The translations under genes and the position numbers were made by a program. Under the pieces are notes generated by a model that had not been told where the DNA came from, searched no databases, and saw only the letters and a list, made by a program, of their open reading frames with translations. A DNA stretch of 64,000 bases, from NCBI RefSeq assembly GCF_003725535.1, contig NZ_RJSF01000019.1, positions 253,796 through 317,795 of the forward strand. Reading direction: 5' to 3'. Positions 50,616-59,947 of this stretch are shown one piece after another. The stretch is from Nocardioides pocheonensis. GTDB lineage: Bacteria > Actinomycetota > Actinomycetes > Propionibacteriales > Nocardioidaceae. The stretch's first letter is position 1, and the number at the start of each line of letters is the position of its first letter.

Positions 50616-51920
50616 GTGAGCGTGACCACCGACGCCGGCAGCCGCGCCCCCTCCCGGGACGCCGCGTCGGTCGGGCCGGGGGGTGGCCTGTCCGGCTGGC
50701 TGGCGTCGACGCGCGCATCGCTGGAACGTCCGCTCACGCCGTACTACCTGCTCCTCGGCGCGACCGGCCTGCTGCTCGCGATCGGCATGATCATGGTGCT
50801 CAGCGCCTCGAGCGTGGACTCCTTCACCCACCACGACAACAGCTACTACTGGGCCACGAAGCAGCTGATGTGGGTGGTCGTCGCGCTGCCGTGCGCGTGG
50901 ATCGCGACCCGCCTCCCGCTGCGGCTGCTGCGCTTCGTCTCCTGGCCGATGGTGGCGGTCTCGCTGGTCCTCCTGGTGCTCACCCAGACCTCGCTCGGCG
51001 TCTCCGTCAACGGCAACCAGAACTGGCTGGGCCTGGGGCCCCTGCAGATCCAGCCGTCGGAGATCGCGAAGTTCTCGATGGTGCTGTGGTGCGCCGACGT
51101 GTACGCGCGCAAGGACGCCCTGCTGGGGTCCTGGCGCCACCTCTTCATCCCGGTCGTCCCCGTCACCGGGCTGCTCACGGTGCTGGTCCTGGCCGGCGGT
51201 GACCTGGGCACCGCCCTGGTGCTCTTCGCGATCACCCTCGGCCTGTTCTGGGTGGTCGGGGTGCCCGCGCGGATCTTCGTCGCCGCGGTCAGCGTGGTCT
51301 CCGTCGCCGCGCTCTACCTGGCCGCCAGCAGTCCCGAGCGGCTCAACCGGATCACCTCGTTCGTGAACCCGTTCAAGGACTTCCAGAACTCCGGGTGGCA
51401 GGCCGGCCACGGCATCCTCGGCATGGCCAGCGGCGGCATCCTCGGCAAGGGCATCGGCGCCAGCCAGCAGAAGTGGGGCAACCTGCCCGAGGCCCACACC
51501 GACTTCATCTTCGCCGTGCTCGGCGAGGAGCTCGGCCTCGTCGGCACCCTGCTGGTGCTCGCCCTCTTCCTGACCATCGCGTACGCCGGCATCCGGGTCG
51601 CCATGCAGAGCGAGGACCTCTTCATCCGCTACGCCACCGCGGGCATCGTGATCTGGCTGATGGCGCACGTGATCATCAACATCGGCATGGTGCTGGCGCT
51701 GCTGCCCGTCATCGGCATCCCGTTGCCGCTGGTCTCCTACGGCGGGTCGTCCCTGGTGCCCGAGCTGGTCGCGCTCGGCCTGGTGATCGGCTTCGCCCGG
51801 CTCGAGCCGTCGGCCGCGGCCGCCCTGCGCCAGCGCCGGCAGGCGCGCCGCGGCGAGCCCGGCCGTCCCGCGGCCCGGTCCGCGGTGAACGCCGGGGCCC
51901 GGCCGCGACCGCGGTCATGA
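50616..51920 (+). CDS. ftsW: Septal peptidoglycan glycosyltransferase FtsW
   Basis: A 434-residue SEDS-family polymerase with ten helices that polymerises lipid II at the septum with FtsI. PLTPYYLLLGATGLLLAIG begins the first helix; NGNQNWLGLGPLQIQPSEIA is the large-loop signature, PEAHTDFIFAVLGEELG contains the catalytic Asp, and GIPLPLVSYGGSSLV follows. The last 40 residues are basic and Arg-rich. GTG 50,616 has GAGGAGGA upstream. murG starts 13 bases later. Confidence 0.95.
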   Translation: MSVTTDAGSRAPSRDAASVGPGGGLSGWLASTRASLERPLTPYYLLLGATGLLLAIGMIMVLSASSVDSFTHHDNSYYWATKQLMWVVVALPCAWIATRLPLRLLRFVSWPMVAVSLVLLVLTQTSLGVSVNGNQNWLGLGPLQIQPSEIAKFSMVLWCADVYARKDALLGSWRHLFIPVVPVTGLLTVLVLAGGDLGTALVLFAITLGLFWVVGVPARIFVAAVSVVSVAALYLAASSPERLNRITSFVNPFKDFQNSGWQAGHGILGMASGGILGKGIGASQQKWGNLPEAHTDFIFAVLGEELGLVGTLLVLALFLTIAYAGIRVAMQSEDLFIRYATAGIVIWLMAHVIINIGMVLALLPVIGIPLPLVSYGGSSLVPELVALGLVIGFARLEPSAAAALRQRRQARRGEPGRPAARSAVNAGARPRPRS

Positions 51921-51933
51921 CGGCGGCGGCGTC

Positions 51934-53031
51934 ATGAGGCGCGTGCTCCTCGCAGGAGGCGGCACCGCCGGCCACACCTCGCCCCTGCTCGCCACGGCGG
52001 ACGCGCTGCGCCGTCGTCATCCCGACCTCGAGATCACCTGCCTCGGCACGGCCCGCGGCCTGGAGACGACGCTGATCCCGGCGGCCGGCTATCCCCTCGA
52101 GCTGGTCTCGCCGGTGCCGCTGTCGCGCTCCGTGGACGCCGACCTGTTCCGCACGCCCTGGCGGTTGCGCACCTCCGTGCGCGAGGCCGTCGCGGTGCTC
52201 GACCGGGTGCGCCCCGACGTGGTGGTCGGCTTCGGCGGCTACGTCTCCGTGCCGGCGTACCTGGCGGCGCGGCGGCGCCGGCTGCCGCTGGTGGTGCACG
52301 AGGGCAACGCGCTGGCCGGAGTCGCGAACAAGCTCGGGGCCCGGCTCACCCGGCACGTCGCGACGAGCTTCCCGGGCACGCGCCTTCCCCACGCGGTCTT
52401 CACCGGGCTGCCCATCCGCCGGATGATCGCGACCCTCGACCGCCCTGCCGTGCGGGCAGAGGGCCGGGCCGCCTTCGGCCTCGACCCCGACCTCCCGACG
52501 CTCCTGGTGACCGGCGGCTCGCAGGGCGCGCTCCGGCTCAACGCCACGGTCTCCGCCTGCGCCCCCGAGCTCGCGGCCGCCGGGGTGCAGGTGCTGCACG
52601 TCGCGGGGCCGAAGGGCGAGGTCGCGGTGGACCATGTCCCGGGCTCGCCGCCGTACGTCGTGGAGCCGTACGTCGACCGGATGGACCTCGCCTACGCCGC
52701 CGCCGACGCGATCGTGTGCCGGGCCGGTTCCAACACCGTGACCGAGGTCGCCGGCGTCGGCCTCCCGGCGGTCTTCGTGCCGCTGCCGATCGGCAACGGC
52801 GAGCAGGCCCTCAACGCGCGGCCGGTCGTCGAGGCCGGGGGAGCGCTGCTGGTCTCCGATGCCGCCTTCACCCCCGAGTGGGCGCGCGCGCAGCTGCCGG
52901 CGCTGCTGCGCGACGAGACCCGGCTCGCGGCGATGTCGCGTGCCGCCGCGGGGATCATGCGCCTCGACGGTGACGAGCGCCTCGCCGACCTCGTCGAGTC
53001 GGCAGCGGCGGCCGGAGGTGGTCGACGATGA
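51934..53031 (+). CDS. murG: UDP-GlcNAc:lipid I GlcNAc transferase
   Basis: A 365-residue GT28 enzyme that turns lipid I into lipid II at the inner membrane face. LLAGGGTAGHTSPLLATADA is the N-terminal glycine loop, GFGGYVSVPAYLAA and VVHEGNALAGVANKLG lie in the acceptor domain (the usual HEQN reads HEGN here), and CRAGSNTVTEVAGVGLPAVF binds UDP-GlcNAc. ATG 51,934; the end overlaps murC by ATGA. Confidence 0.95.
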   Translation: MRRVLLAGGGTAGHTSPLLATADALRRRHPDLEITCLGTARGLETTLIPAAGYPLELVSPVPLSRSVDADLFRTPWRLRTSVREAVAVLDRVRPDVVVGFGGYVSVPAYLAARRRRLPLVVHEGNALAGVANKLGARLTRHVATSFPGTRLPHAVFTGLPIRRMIATLDRPAVRAEGRAAFGLDPDLPTLLVTGGSQGALRLNATVSACAPELAAAGVQVLHVAGPKGEVAVDHVPGSPPYVVEPYVDRMDLAYAAADAIVCRAGSNTVTEVAGVGLPAVFVPLPIGNGEQALNARPVVEAGGALLVSDAAFTPEWARAQLPALLRDETRLAAMSRAAAGIMRLDGDERLADLVESAAAAGGGRR

Positions 53032-54560
53032 GGGTCCCCGTCCCCGACGTGCTCCTACCCGCCGACCGCCTCGGTCGGGTGCACTTCGTCGGCATCGGCG
53101 GTGCCGGTCTGTCCGGCATCGCCCGCATCATGCTGGCTCGCGGTGTCGAGGTGTCGGGCAGCGACGCGAAGTCCTCGGCCACCCTCGAGGCGCTGCGGGC
53201 CCTGGGGGCACGCTGCTTCGTGGGCCACCGTGCCGAGCAGGTGCAGGGCGCCGACACCGTGGTGGTGTCGACCGCCGTGCGTGAGGACAACCCCGAGGTC
53301 GTGGAGGCCCGACGGCTCGGCCTGCGGCTGCTCCCGCGCTCCGCCGCCCTCGAGTCGGTCATGCAGGGCCGGCGGGTGATCGCGGTCGCCGGCACTCACG
53401 GCAAGACCACGACGACCTCGATGCTGACGGTCGCGCTGCAGCACTGCGGCGCCGACCCGTCGTTCGCGATCGGCGGGGAGCTGAACGAGTCGGGCTCCAA
53501 CGCCCACGACGGCACCGGCGACCTGTTCGTCGCCGAGGCCGACGAGAGCGACGGCGCCTTCCTGGTCTACTCACCCCACGTCGCGCTGGTCACCAACGTG
53601 GAGGCCGACCACCTCGACAACTACGGCACGACCGAGGCCTACCACGCGGCGTTCGTCGAGTTCCTCGACCGGATCGACCCGGCCGGCTTCCTGGTGGCCT
53701 GCGTCGACGACCCCGGGGGCGCCGAGCTCGCCGAGGTCGCCCGCGGTCGCGGGCTGACGGTGGTCGGGGTCGGGGAGTCGGCGGCGGCGGACGTGCGGGC
53801 CGAGAACGTCGAGCTGGTCGGGTCGACGTCCACCTTCACGGTGGTCGACCGCGGTCGCCGGCTCGGCGACGTACGGCTGCGGATCCCCGGGCGGCACTAT
53901 GTGCTGGACGCGCTCGCCGCCCTCGCCAGCGGGCTGCGCCTCGGCTACTCGTTCGCCGACCTGGCGCGCGGGCTCGGTGCCTACAGCGGCACCCGGCGGC
54001 GGATGGAGCTCAAGGGCGAGGCCGGCGGCATCCGCGTCTTCGACAGCTACGCCCACCACCCGAAGGAGATCGCCGGCGACCTGGTCGCGGCCCGGTCGCT
54101 CGCCGGGGCCGGCCGCGTGGTCGTCGCGTTCCAGCCCCACATGGTCTCGCGCACCCGCATCTTCGGCGCCGAGATGGGCCGGGCCCTCGGGGCTGCCGAC
54201 GACGTCGTCGTGATGGACGTGTACGTCGCCCGCGAGGACCCCGAGCCCGGCATCACCGGCGCCCTGGTGGCCGAGGCCGTGCCGCTGCCGGCCGAGCACG
54301 TGGTGTTCGAGCCGTCGTGGTCCGCGACCGCCGGGCACCTCGTCGCGCGGGCCCGCCCGGGCGACGTCGTGCTGACGCTGGGTGCCGGTGACGTGACCCT
54401 GCTCGGCCCGGAGGTGCTCACGCAGCTGGCGGCGCGGGCGGAGCGGCGCGAGGGCGACCGCACGCACGCACCGACCGATGCACCGCCCGACGTACCGACC
54501 CAGCGGACGACCGAGTCCGCCGCACCGAACCCGCCGGGGGCCGACGATGACCGCGACTGA
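53028..54560 (+). CDS. murC: UDP-MurNAc--L-alanine ligase
   Basis: A 510-residue Mur ligase adding the first alanine. VHFVGIGGAGLSGIARIML is the UDP-MurNAc site, AVAGTHGKTTTTSMLTVALQ the ATP loop, EADESDGAFLVYSP and FDSYAHHPKEIAGDL the family signatures. The last 45 residues are a disordered Asp/Thr/Pro tail (APTDAPPDVPTQRTTESAAP) not found in most MurC, which overlaps the ftsQ start by 14 bases. Confidence 0.95.
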   Translation: MRVPVPDVLLPADRLGRVHFVGIGGAGLSGIARIMLARGVEVSGSDAKSSATLEALRALGARCFVGHRAEQVQGADTVVVSTAVREDNPEVVEARRLGLRLLPRSAALESVMQGRRVIAVAGTHGKTTTTSMLTVALQHCGADPSFAIGGELNESGSNAHDGTGDLFVAEADESDGAFLVYSPHVALVTNVEADHLDNYGTTEAYHAAFVEFLDRIDPAGFLVACVDDPGGAELAEVARGRGLTVVGVGESAAADVRAENVELVGSTSTFTVVDRGRRLGDVRLRIPGRHYVLDALAALASGLRLGYSFADLARGLGAYSGTRRRMELKGEAGGIRVFDSYAHHPKEIAGDLVAARSLAGAGRVVVAFQPHMVSRTRIFGAEMGRALGAADDVVVMDVYVAREDPEPGITGALVAEAVPLPAEHVVFEPSWSATAGHLVARARPGDVVLTLGAGDVTLLGPEVLTQLAARAERREGDRTHAPTDAPPDVPTQRTTESAAPNPPGADDDRD

Positions 54561-55284
54561 CCAGGAGGAGACCGTCACGGTCGTGGACCGTGAGCTCGCG
54601 CGCCGGCGCTGGGGTCGACGGCTGCGCCGCATCCGCCCCTTCCTGTACGCCGCCCTGGTGCTGCTGATCGTCGGCGGGGGCACCTGGCTGGTGTTCTTCT
54701 CGTCGGTGGTGACCGTCCGCGACGTCTCGGTGCAGGGCAACCGCACGGTGAGCTCCGTCCGTGTCCGGGCCGTGGCGAAGACGCCGCTGGGTCGCCAGCT
54801 CGCCCGTGTCGACCTGGGCGCGATCCGCGCCCGCGTCGAGACGCTCCCCGCGGTGAAGTCGGTGTCGGTCTCGCGGTCCTGGCCGCACACCGTCGCGATC
54901 TCGATCACCGAGCGCACCCCGGTGGCGGTCGTCGACCGGGGCAACGGGCTGCAGGCGGTCGACGAGGACGGCGTGCTCTTCGGCAGCTACCCACGCCAGC
55001 CCGCGGAGCTCCCGCTCCTGCAGACGGCCCCCGACGTGAAGTCGGAGGCTCTCGCCGAGGCGGCCCACGTCGTCAGTGCCCTGCGGCCCGACATCCGCGC
55101 CCTGGTCGACCGCGTGGAGGTCGAGACCGTCGACCGGATCCGGCTGCACCTCTCCGGGGGCCGCACCGTGATGTGGGGGAGCGCCGAGCAGTCCGACGAC
55201 AAGGCGGCGGTGCTGGCGGTCCTGCTCAAGCAGCCCGCGCAGGAGATCGACGTCAGCGTGCCGGGTCGTCCGACCACCCGCTGA
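54547..55284 (+). CDS. ftsQ: Cell division protein FtsQ
   Basis: A 245-residue bitopic division protein: a basic cytoplasmic tail (RRRWGRRLRRIRPF), one helix (LYAALVLLIVGGGTWLVFF), a POTRA domain starting VRDVSVQGNRTVSSVRVRAV with SVSVSRSWPHTVAISITERT, and a C-terminal FtsQ domain. It links FtsL/FtsB and FtsW/FtsI in the divisome. Start ATG 54,547 lies within the murC tail. Confidence 0.93.
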   Translation: MTATDQEETVTVVDRELARRRWGRRLRRIRPFLYAALVLLIVGGGTWLVFFSSVVTVRDVSVQGNRTVSSVRVRAVAKTPLGRQLARVDLGAIRARVETLPAVKSVSVSRSWPHTVAISITERTPVAVVDRGNGLQAVDEDGVLFGSYPRQPAELPLLQTAPDVKSEALAEAAHVVSALRPDIRALVDRVEVETVDRIRLHLSGGRTVMWGSAEQSDDKAAVLAVLLKQPAQEIDVSVPGRPTTR

Positions 55285-55374
55285 CGCACGACTTTTCCAC
55301 GATTCCGCGACGCGGCGGGCGTGTTGCCGCGGATCCTGCGGGTCGCCTGCCTACCTTGGTTCCACGACCTCAGG

Positions 55375-55411
55375 TTGACATAACATTAACCTTCTACTGG
55401 AGGGTTAGAGT
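55375..55411 (+). promoter_or_regulatory. AT-rich promoter region of ftsZ
   Basis: TTGACA (55,375-55,380) is a perfect -35, in the most AT-rich patch of the cluster. TAACAT (55,381-55,386) and TAGAGT (55,406-55,411) are possible -10 elements, though neither has standard spacing from it. Half-sites AGGTT, AACCT and GGGTTA repeat around it and may bind a regulator. Confidence 0.55.
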
Positions 55412-55494
55412 TACCGACCGGAGGTGCTTCCCCAGATGACCCGGAGTCGCCCGTGCAGTCGGGCAGGGCGACAACAGAGCGAGAGGCACCCGCC

Positions 55495-56670
55495 GTGGCA
55501 GCACCACAGAACTACCTGGCCGTGATCAAGGTCGTGGGTATCGGTGGAGGTGGAGTCAACGCCGTCAACCGGATGATCGAGGTCGGGCTGAGGGGCGTCG
55601 AGTTCATTGCGATCAACACCGATGCGCAGGCACTGCTGATGAGTGACGCCGATGTCAAGCTCGACATCGGCCGCGAGAAGACGCGCGGTCTCGGCGCCGG
55701 CGCCAACCCCGACGTGGGCATGGAGGCGGCCGAGGACCACGCCGACGAGATCGAGGAGGTGCTCAAGGGCGCCGACATGGTCTTCGTCACCGCCGGCGAG
55801 GGCGGCGGCACCGGAACCGGCGGCGCACCGGTCGTCGCCAAGATCGCGCGGTCCCTGGGGGCGCTGACCATCGGCGTCGTGACCCGCCCGTTCGCGTTCG
55901 AGGGACGGCGCCGTGCGCAGTCCGCGGAGGACGGCATCGCCAACCTCCGCGAGGAGGTCGACACGCTGATCGTGATCCCCAACGACAAGCTGCTCTCGAT
56001 CTCCGACCGCAACGTGAGCATGCTCGACGCGTTCAGGCAGGCCGACCAGGTGCTGCTCCAGGGCGTCTCGGGCATCACCGACCTGATCACGACGCCGGGC
56101 CTGATCAACCTCGACTTCGCGGACGTGAAGTCCGTGATGTCCAACGCCGGCTCGGCGCTGATGGGCATCGGGTCGGCGCGCGGCGAGAACCGCGCCGTCG
56201 AGGCCGCCGAGCTCGCCGTCTCCAGCCCGCTGCTCGAGGAGTCGATCGACGGCGCCCAGGGCGTGCTGCTCTCGATCGCCGGTGGCTCCGACCTGGGCCT
56301 CTTCGAGATCAACGAGGCCGCGGCCATGGTCTCCGACGCGGTCCACGACGACGCCAACATCATCTTCGGCGCGACCATCGACGACGCGCTCGGCGACGAG
56401 GTCCGGGTCACGGTGATCGCCGCCGGGTTCGAGGGCGGTCGCCCGAAGCGCCGCGAGGAGGCGCCCAGCCTGCGCCGCCCCGCGCCGCCGAAGCCGGCCC
56501 AGACCCAGGAGGAGACCCGGGCTGCCGCCAAGGCGCTCGCCGAGCAGCGCCAGCACCCCGACCAGGGTGCGCGCAAGGAGCCCGTCACCGTCGGGGCTGC
56601 GACGCCGGCACCGCAGCGCAAGGCGACCAGCTTCGACGACGACCTGGACGTCCCCGACTTCCTGAAGTAG
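55495..56670 (+). CDS. ftsZ: Cell division protein FtsZ
   Basis: A 391-residue tubulin-like GTPase that forms the Z ring. [20 protein letters not shown] begins the GTPase fold, [18 protein letters not shown] is the tubulin signature, and NDKLLSI and [19 protein letters not shown] follow. The C-terminal linker is Ala/Arg rich and ends in the binding peptide [11 protein letters not shown], which contacts SepF. GTG 55,495 is chosen because homologues begin [18 protein letters not shown] 55,453 would add 14 residues. Transcribed from its own promoter. Confidence 0.96.
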   Translation: MAAPQNYLAVIKVVGIGGGGVNAVNRMIEVGLRGVEFIAINTDAQALLMSDADVKLDIGREKTRGLGAGANPDVGMEAAEDHADEIEEVLKGADMVFVTAGEGGGTGTGGAPVVAKIARSLGALTIGVVTRPFAFEGRRRAQSAEDGIANLREEVDTLIVIPNDKLLSISDRNVSMLDAFRQADQVLLQGVSGITDLITTPGLINLDFADVKSVMSNAGSALMGIGSARGENRAVEAAELAVSSPLLEESIDGAQGVLLSIAGGSDLGLFEINEAAAMVSDAVHDDANIIFGATIDDALGDEVRVTVIAAGFEGGRPKRREEAPSLRRPAPPKPAQTQEETRAAAKALAEQRQHPDQGARKEPVTVGAATPAPQRKATSFDDDLDVPDFLK

Positions 56671-56683
56671 GTCCGCACCACCC

Positions 56684-57427
56684 GTGTACCACTGGCGCAC
56701 CTCGCTGAGCTCAGCACGCGGCCCCGTCGACCTGGCCTTCACCGACCGGCACGGCGGGGCCGGTGCCGCGCCCTCCGACGAGCTCGACCTCGCCCTGGAG
56801 GGTGAGGGCGACCCGGCGGTGCGCGCCGCGAACCTGCACCTGGTGGCGACCGACTTCGCGCCGGGTGCGGTGGTCGACGACATGCGGCAGGTCCACGGCC
56901 GCACGGTGGTCGTCGTGGACGGCGCCGGTTCCGCAGGCGCCGATCGCCCCGAGGCCGACGCCCTGGTGACCACCCTGCCGGACCACCTGCTCGTGGTCCG
57001 CGTGGCGGACTGCGTCCCGGTACTGCTGGCCGACCCCGACACGGGCATGGTCGGCGCCGTGCACGCGGGGCGTCCGGGCCTGGCGGCGGGCGTGGTCCCG
57101 GCGGCGGTCGAGCGGATGCGCGCGCTCGGGGCCGGCGCCGTGGCGGCCTGGCTGGGCCCCCGGGTGTGCGGTGCCTGCTACGAGGTCCCGGCAGCGCTCC
57201 AGGTCGAGGTCGGCGCGATCGTGCCCGAGGCGGTCGCCACGACGTCGTGGGGCACCCCCTCGCTCGACATCGGCGCCGGGGTGCGCGCGCAGCTCGCCGC
57301 CCTGGGCGTCGAGGCGGTCGACGTGGGCACCTGCACGCGCGAGTCCGCGGACCTGTACTCCTACCGCCGCGACGGCACCCGTGCCGGCCGGTTCGCCGGT
57401 CTGGTCGTCAGGCGCTCCGATGGCTGA
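56684..57427 (+). CDS. pgeF: Peptidoglycan editing factor PgeF / YfiH-type purine phosphorylase
   Basis: A 247-residue protein of the YfiH/LACC1 fold (YlmD position). The metal-site residues are in MRQVHGRTVV, RVADCVPVLLADP and GAVHAGRPGLAAGVV, and WLGPRVCGACYEV, CTRESADLYSYRRDG match the family. Homologues act on purine nucleosides or remove wrong stem peptides from wall precursors. GTG 56,684 starts 13 bases after ftsZ; its end overlaps yggS by eight bases. Confidence 0.9.
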   Translation: MYHWRTSLSSARGPVDLAFTDRHGGAGAAPSDELDLALEGEGDPAVRAANLHLVATDFAPGAVVDDMRQVHGRTVVVVDGAGSAGADRPEADALVTTLPDHLLVVRVADCVPVLLADPDTGMVGAVHAGRPGLAAGVVPAAVERMRALGAGAVAAWLGPRVCGACYEVPAALQVEVGAIVPEAVATTSWGTPSLDIGAGVRAQLAALGVEAVDVGTCTRESADLYSYRRDGTRAGRFAGLVVRRSDG

Positions 57428-58130
57428 CGACGACGCGCGCCGAGCCCTGCTGGCGGCGAACCTCGACACCGTCCACGGCCGGATCGCCGACGCCTGCCGG
57501 GTCGCCGGACGTGATCCGCAGGAGGTCGGCCTCGTGGTGGTCACGAAGTTCTTCCCCGAGTCCGACGTCCGCCTGCTCGCCGGTCTCGGCGTGACCGACG
57601 TCGGCGAGAACCGCCACCAGGAGGCCTCCGCCAAGGCGGCGGCGTGCGCCGACCTCGGGCTCTCCTGGCACTTCATCGGGTCGATCCAGAGCAACAAGGC
57701 AGCCGCGATCGCGGCGTACGCCGACGTGGTCGAGTCCGTCGACCGGGTCAAGCTCGTGAACGCCCTCGACCGCGGCGCCCGTGAGCACGGCCGCACCGTC
57801 GACTGCCTCGTCCAGGTCAGCCTGGACCCGCCGACGGCGTCCGCTCGCGGGGGAGCGGCGGCCGGGGACGTCGCTGCGGTCGCCGAGGCCGTCGCCGGCG
57901 CGAGCGCCCTGCGCCTGCGCGGCGTGATGGCGGTGGCGCCGCTCGGCGAGCCACCACTGCCGGCCTTCGAGCGGCTCGCCGAGGTGGCCGCCCGGCTCCG
58001 GCTCGAACACCCCGACGCGACCGTGGTCTCCGCAGGGATGAGCGGCGACCTCGAGGAGGCGATCCGGTGCGGTGCGACACACGTGCGTGTCGGCTCCGCG
58101 GTCCTCGGTCCGCGGCCACCGATCAAGTAA
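57420..58130 (+). CDS. yggS: PLP homeostasis protein YggS/YlmE
   Basis: A 236-residue PLP-binding barrel protein without catalytic domain two. Lys in [17 protein letters not shown] binds [33 protein letters not shown], and [20 protein letters not shown] are family marks. It buffers pyridoxal phosphate and amino-acid balance. It overlaps pgeF and lies 61 bases before sepF, the usual actinobacterial order. Confidence 0.93.
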   Translation: MADDDARRALLAANLDTVHGRIADACRVAGRDPQEVGLVVVTKFFPESDVRLLAGLGVTDVGENRHQEASAKAAACADLGLSWHFIGSIQSNKAAAIAAYADVVESVDRVKLVNALDRGAREHGRTVDCLVQVSLDPPTASARGGAAAGDVAAVAEAVAGASALRLRGVMAVAPLGEPPLPAFERLAEVAARLRLEHPDATVVSAGMSGDLEEAIRCGATHVRVGSAVLGPRPPIK

Positions 58131-58133
58131 TGT
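58128..58133 (+). promoter_or_regulatory. Possible -10 element of sepF
   Basis: TAATGT across the yggS stop, followed by about 50 bases of leader and GAAGAGGA before ATG 58192. Confidence 0.35.
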
Positions 58134-58191
58134 CCGAAACACGATCAAGGCCGCAGGTTCGTCGCGGCACGAGCGCAGAGGAAGAGGACAC

Positions 58192-58695
58192 ATGGCCGGC
58201 GCGATGCGGAAGATGGGCGTCTACCTCGGGCTGCTCGAGGACGCCGAGGGCGAGTACGCCGAGCTCGACCACGGCTACGACGAGCCGGCCCGCCACGAGC
58301 CCCGCGGTGCCGAGCCCGCCGCCCGCCCCGTGTCCAGCATCTCCGAGCGCCGCCGCGGCCCGGCCGCGCCGGCCGAGCACGCGATGACCGGCGTCGTGCC
58401 GCGCGCGTCCGCCCCGCTGTCCCGGATCACCACGCTGCACCCGCGCACCTACAACGAGGCGAGGGTGATCGGTGAGAACTTCCGCGACGGCATCCCGGTG
58501 ATCATGAATCTCTCCGAGATGGCCGACGGTGACGCCAAGCGGCTCGTCGACTTCGCTGCCGGCCTGGTCTTCTCGGTGCACGGCTCGATCGAGCGCGTCA
58601 CCAACAAGGTCTTCCTGCTCTCGCCGCCCAACGTCGACGTGGCTGCGGAGGACAAGCAGCGCATCGCCGAGGGTGGATTCTTCAACCAGAGCTGA
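58192..58695 (+). CDS. sepF: Cell division protein SepF
   Basis: A 167-residue FtsZ membrane anchor. The N-terminal amphipathic segment [20 protein letters not shown] binds membrane, a disordered Arg/Pro-rich linker follows, and residues 78-165 are the SepF core ([52 protein letters not shown]). In actinobacteria SepF replaces FtsA/ZipA. ATG 58,192 has GAAGAGGA upstream. Confidence 0.95.
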   Translation: MAGAMRKMGVYLGLLEDAEGEYAELDHGYDEPARHEPRGAEPAARPVSSISERRRGPAAPAEHAMTGVVPRASAPLSRITTLHPRTYNEARVIGENFRDGIPVIMNLSEMADGDAKRLVDFAAGLVFSVHGSIERVTNKVFLLSPPNVDVAAEDKQRIAEGGFFNQS

Positions 58696-58701
58696 GCGCA
58701 C

Positions 58702-58992
58702 GTGAACGCTGTCGGCCAGATCATCGAGCTGGTCATCTGGACCTTCATCTTCCTGATGCTGGTGCGCTTCGTGGTCGACTGGATCCAGGTGTTCGCCCGC
58801 TCGTGGACGCCGCGCGGTCCGGTGCTGGTCCTGCTCGAGGCCGTCTACTCGGTCACCGACCCGCCGATCAAGGCGTTCCGCCGGGTCTTCCGGCCGGTCC
58901 GGATCGGCAGCGTGTCGCTGGACCTCAGCTTCCTGGCGGTGCTGCTGATCTGCTACCTGCTGCTGGCGATCAACCGGGCCCTGTTCCTCTGA
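58702..58992 (+). CDS. yggT: YggT family membrane protein
   Basis: A 96-residue protein with two membrane helices: IIELVIWTFIFLMLVRFVVD and LSFLAVLLICYLLLAINRAL, joined by a loop with YSVTDPPIKAFRRVFRPVRI. The family sits between sepF and divIVA in most Gram-positive bacteria and has a loose link with division and osmotic stress. GTG 58,702 starts six bases after the sepF stop. Confidence 0.92.
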   Translation: MNAVGQIIELVIWTFIFLMLVRFVVDWIQVFARSWTPRGPVLVLLEAVYSVTDPPIKAFRRVFRPVRIGSVSLDLSFLAVLLICYLLLAINRALFL

Positions 58993-59008
58993 CCACGGGC
59001 AGATCCAC

Positions 59009-59055
59009 GGGCCGACTCGGGGCTCGACTCGGGGGCCGACTCGCGGCCGACTCAG
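59009..59055. repeat. GACTCG-rich tandem repeat between yggT and divIVA
   Basis: Four imperfect units of 11-13 bases around GGCCGACTCG or GGCTCGACTCG. It lies just before TATTGT (59,087-59,092), a likely -10 for divIVA. Confidence 0.65.
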
Positions 59056-59139
59056 AGGCGCGCATGCCGCCCGGAGGCGCACGGGCTATTGTTCAATCCG
59101 ACCACGTTGAAGTCCGACTAACGAAGAATGGGTGAGGTC

Positions 59140-59889
59140 ATGCCGCTGACGCCTGAGGACGTGAGCAACAAGCGCTTTACTCCGGTCCGGCTCCGTGAGG
59201 GCTACGACATGGGTGAGGTCGACCAGTTCCTCGACGAGGTGGAAGCCGAGCTGGAGCGCCTCAACAAGGAGAACGACGACCTCCGGCAGAAGCTCGCGGC
59301 GGCCCAGCGCGGCGGTGGCGGCGAGGCCCCACCGGCCCCGGCGCCCCAGGTGGTGGAGAAGGCCCCCGAGCCGGCCCCCGCCCCGACCCCGGCTCCCGTC
59401 CCGGCCGCCGCGCCGGCGCAGGAGATCAAGGTGACCACCGTCGCCGACGCGTCCAGCGCGGCGGCGAAGCTGCTCGAGATCGCCACGCGCAACGCCGACG
59501 AGCTGGTCTCCGAGGCCAAGGACGAGGCCGACCGCATCGTCGGCGCCGCCCGCGCGAAGGCGGAGCGGCTCGAGGCCGAGGTCAAGGCCAAGAGCGACCG
59601 GCTCGAGTCCGACGCACGCACGCGTGCCGCCATGCTCGACTCCGAGACCGAGGCCCGCCGCAAGGAGATCTTCGGCAACCTCGAGAAGGAGAAGGACCAG
59701 CTCAACACCGAGATCGAAGGCCTGCGTGCCTTCGAGCGGGAGTACCGCAGCCGGCTGAAGAGCTACTTCACCCAGCAGCTGGAGGCTCTCGACGGCAACG
59801 CCTCGAGCGTCGCGACGCTGCCGGCCCAGGCCGAGCACGCGCCCAAGCGGCTGCGCTCGATCCTGGGCGAGGAGCCCGGGGACAACTGA
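59140..59889 (+). CDS. divIVA: Polar growth and division protein DivIVA (Wag31)
   Basis: A 249-residue coiled-coil scaffold that marks poles and septa and directs wall synthesis. PLTPEDVSNKRFTPVRLREG and YDMGEVDQFLDEVEAELERL are the membrane-binding N-terminal domain; a Pro/Ala-rich linker (residues about 65-100) is followed by a long coiled coil (NADELVSEAKDEADRIVGAA onward). ATG 59,140 is chosen from homologues that begin MPLTPxDV; an ATG four codons earlier is in frame. It ends the dcw-linked block and converges with ileS. Confidence 0.95.
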   Translation: MPLTPEDVSNKRFTPVRLREGYDMGEVDQFLDEVEAELERLNKENDDLRQKLAAAQRGGGGEAPPAPAPQVVEKAPEPAPAPTPAPVPAAAPAQEIKVTTVADASSAAAKLLEIATRNADELVSEAKDEADRIVGAARAKAERLEAEVKAKSDRLESDARTRAAMLDSETEARRKEIFGNLEKEKDQLNTEIEGLRAFEREYRSRLKSYFTQQLEALDGNASSVATLPAQAEHAPKRLRSILGEEPGDN

Positions 59890-59947
59890 GACCGGGCCGT
59901 CAGGCCACGCCGCCCCGGGGGCTCTCGGACCTCACTCCCGGACGGCG

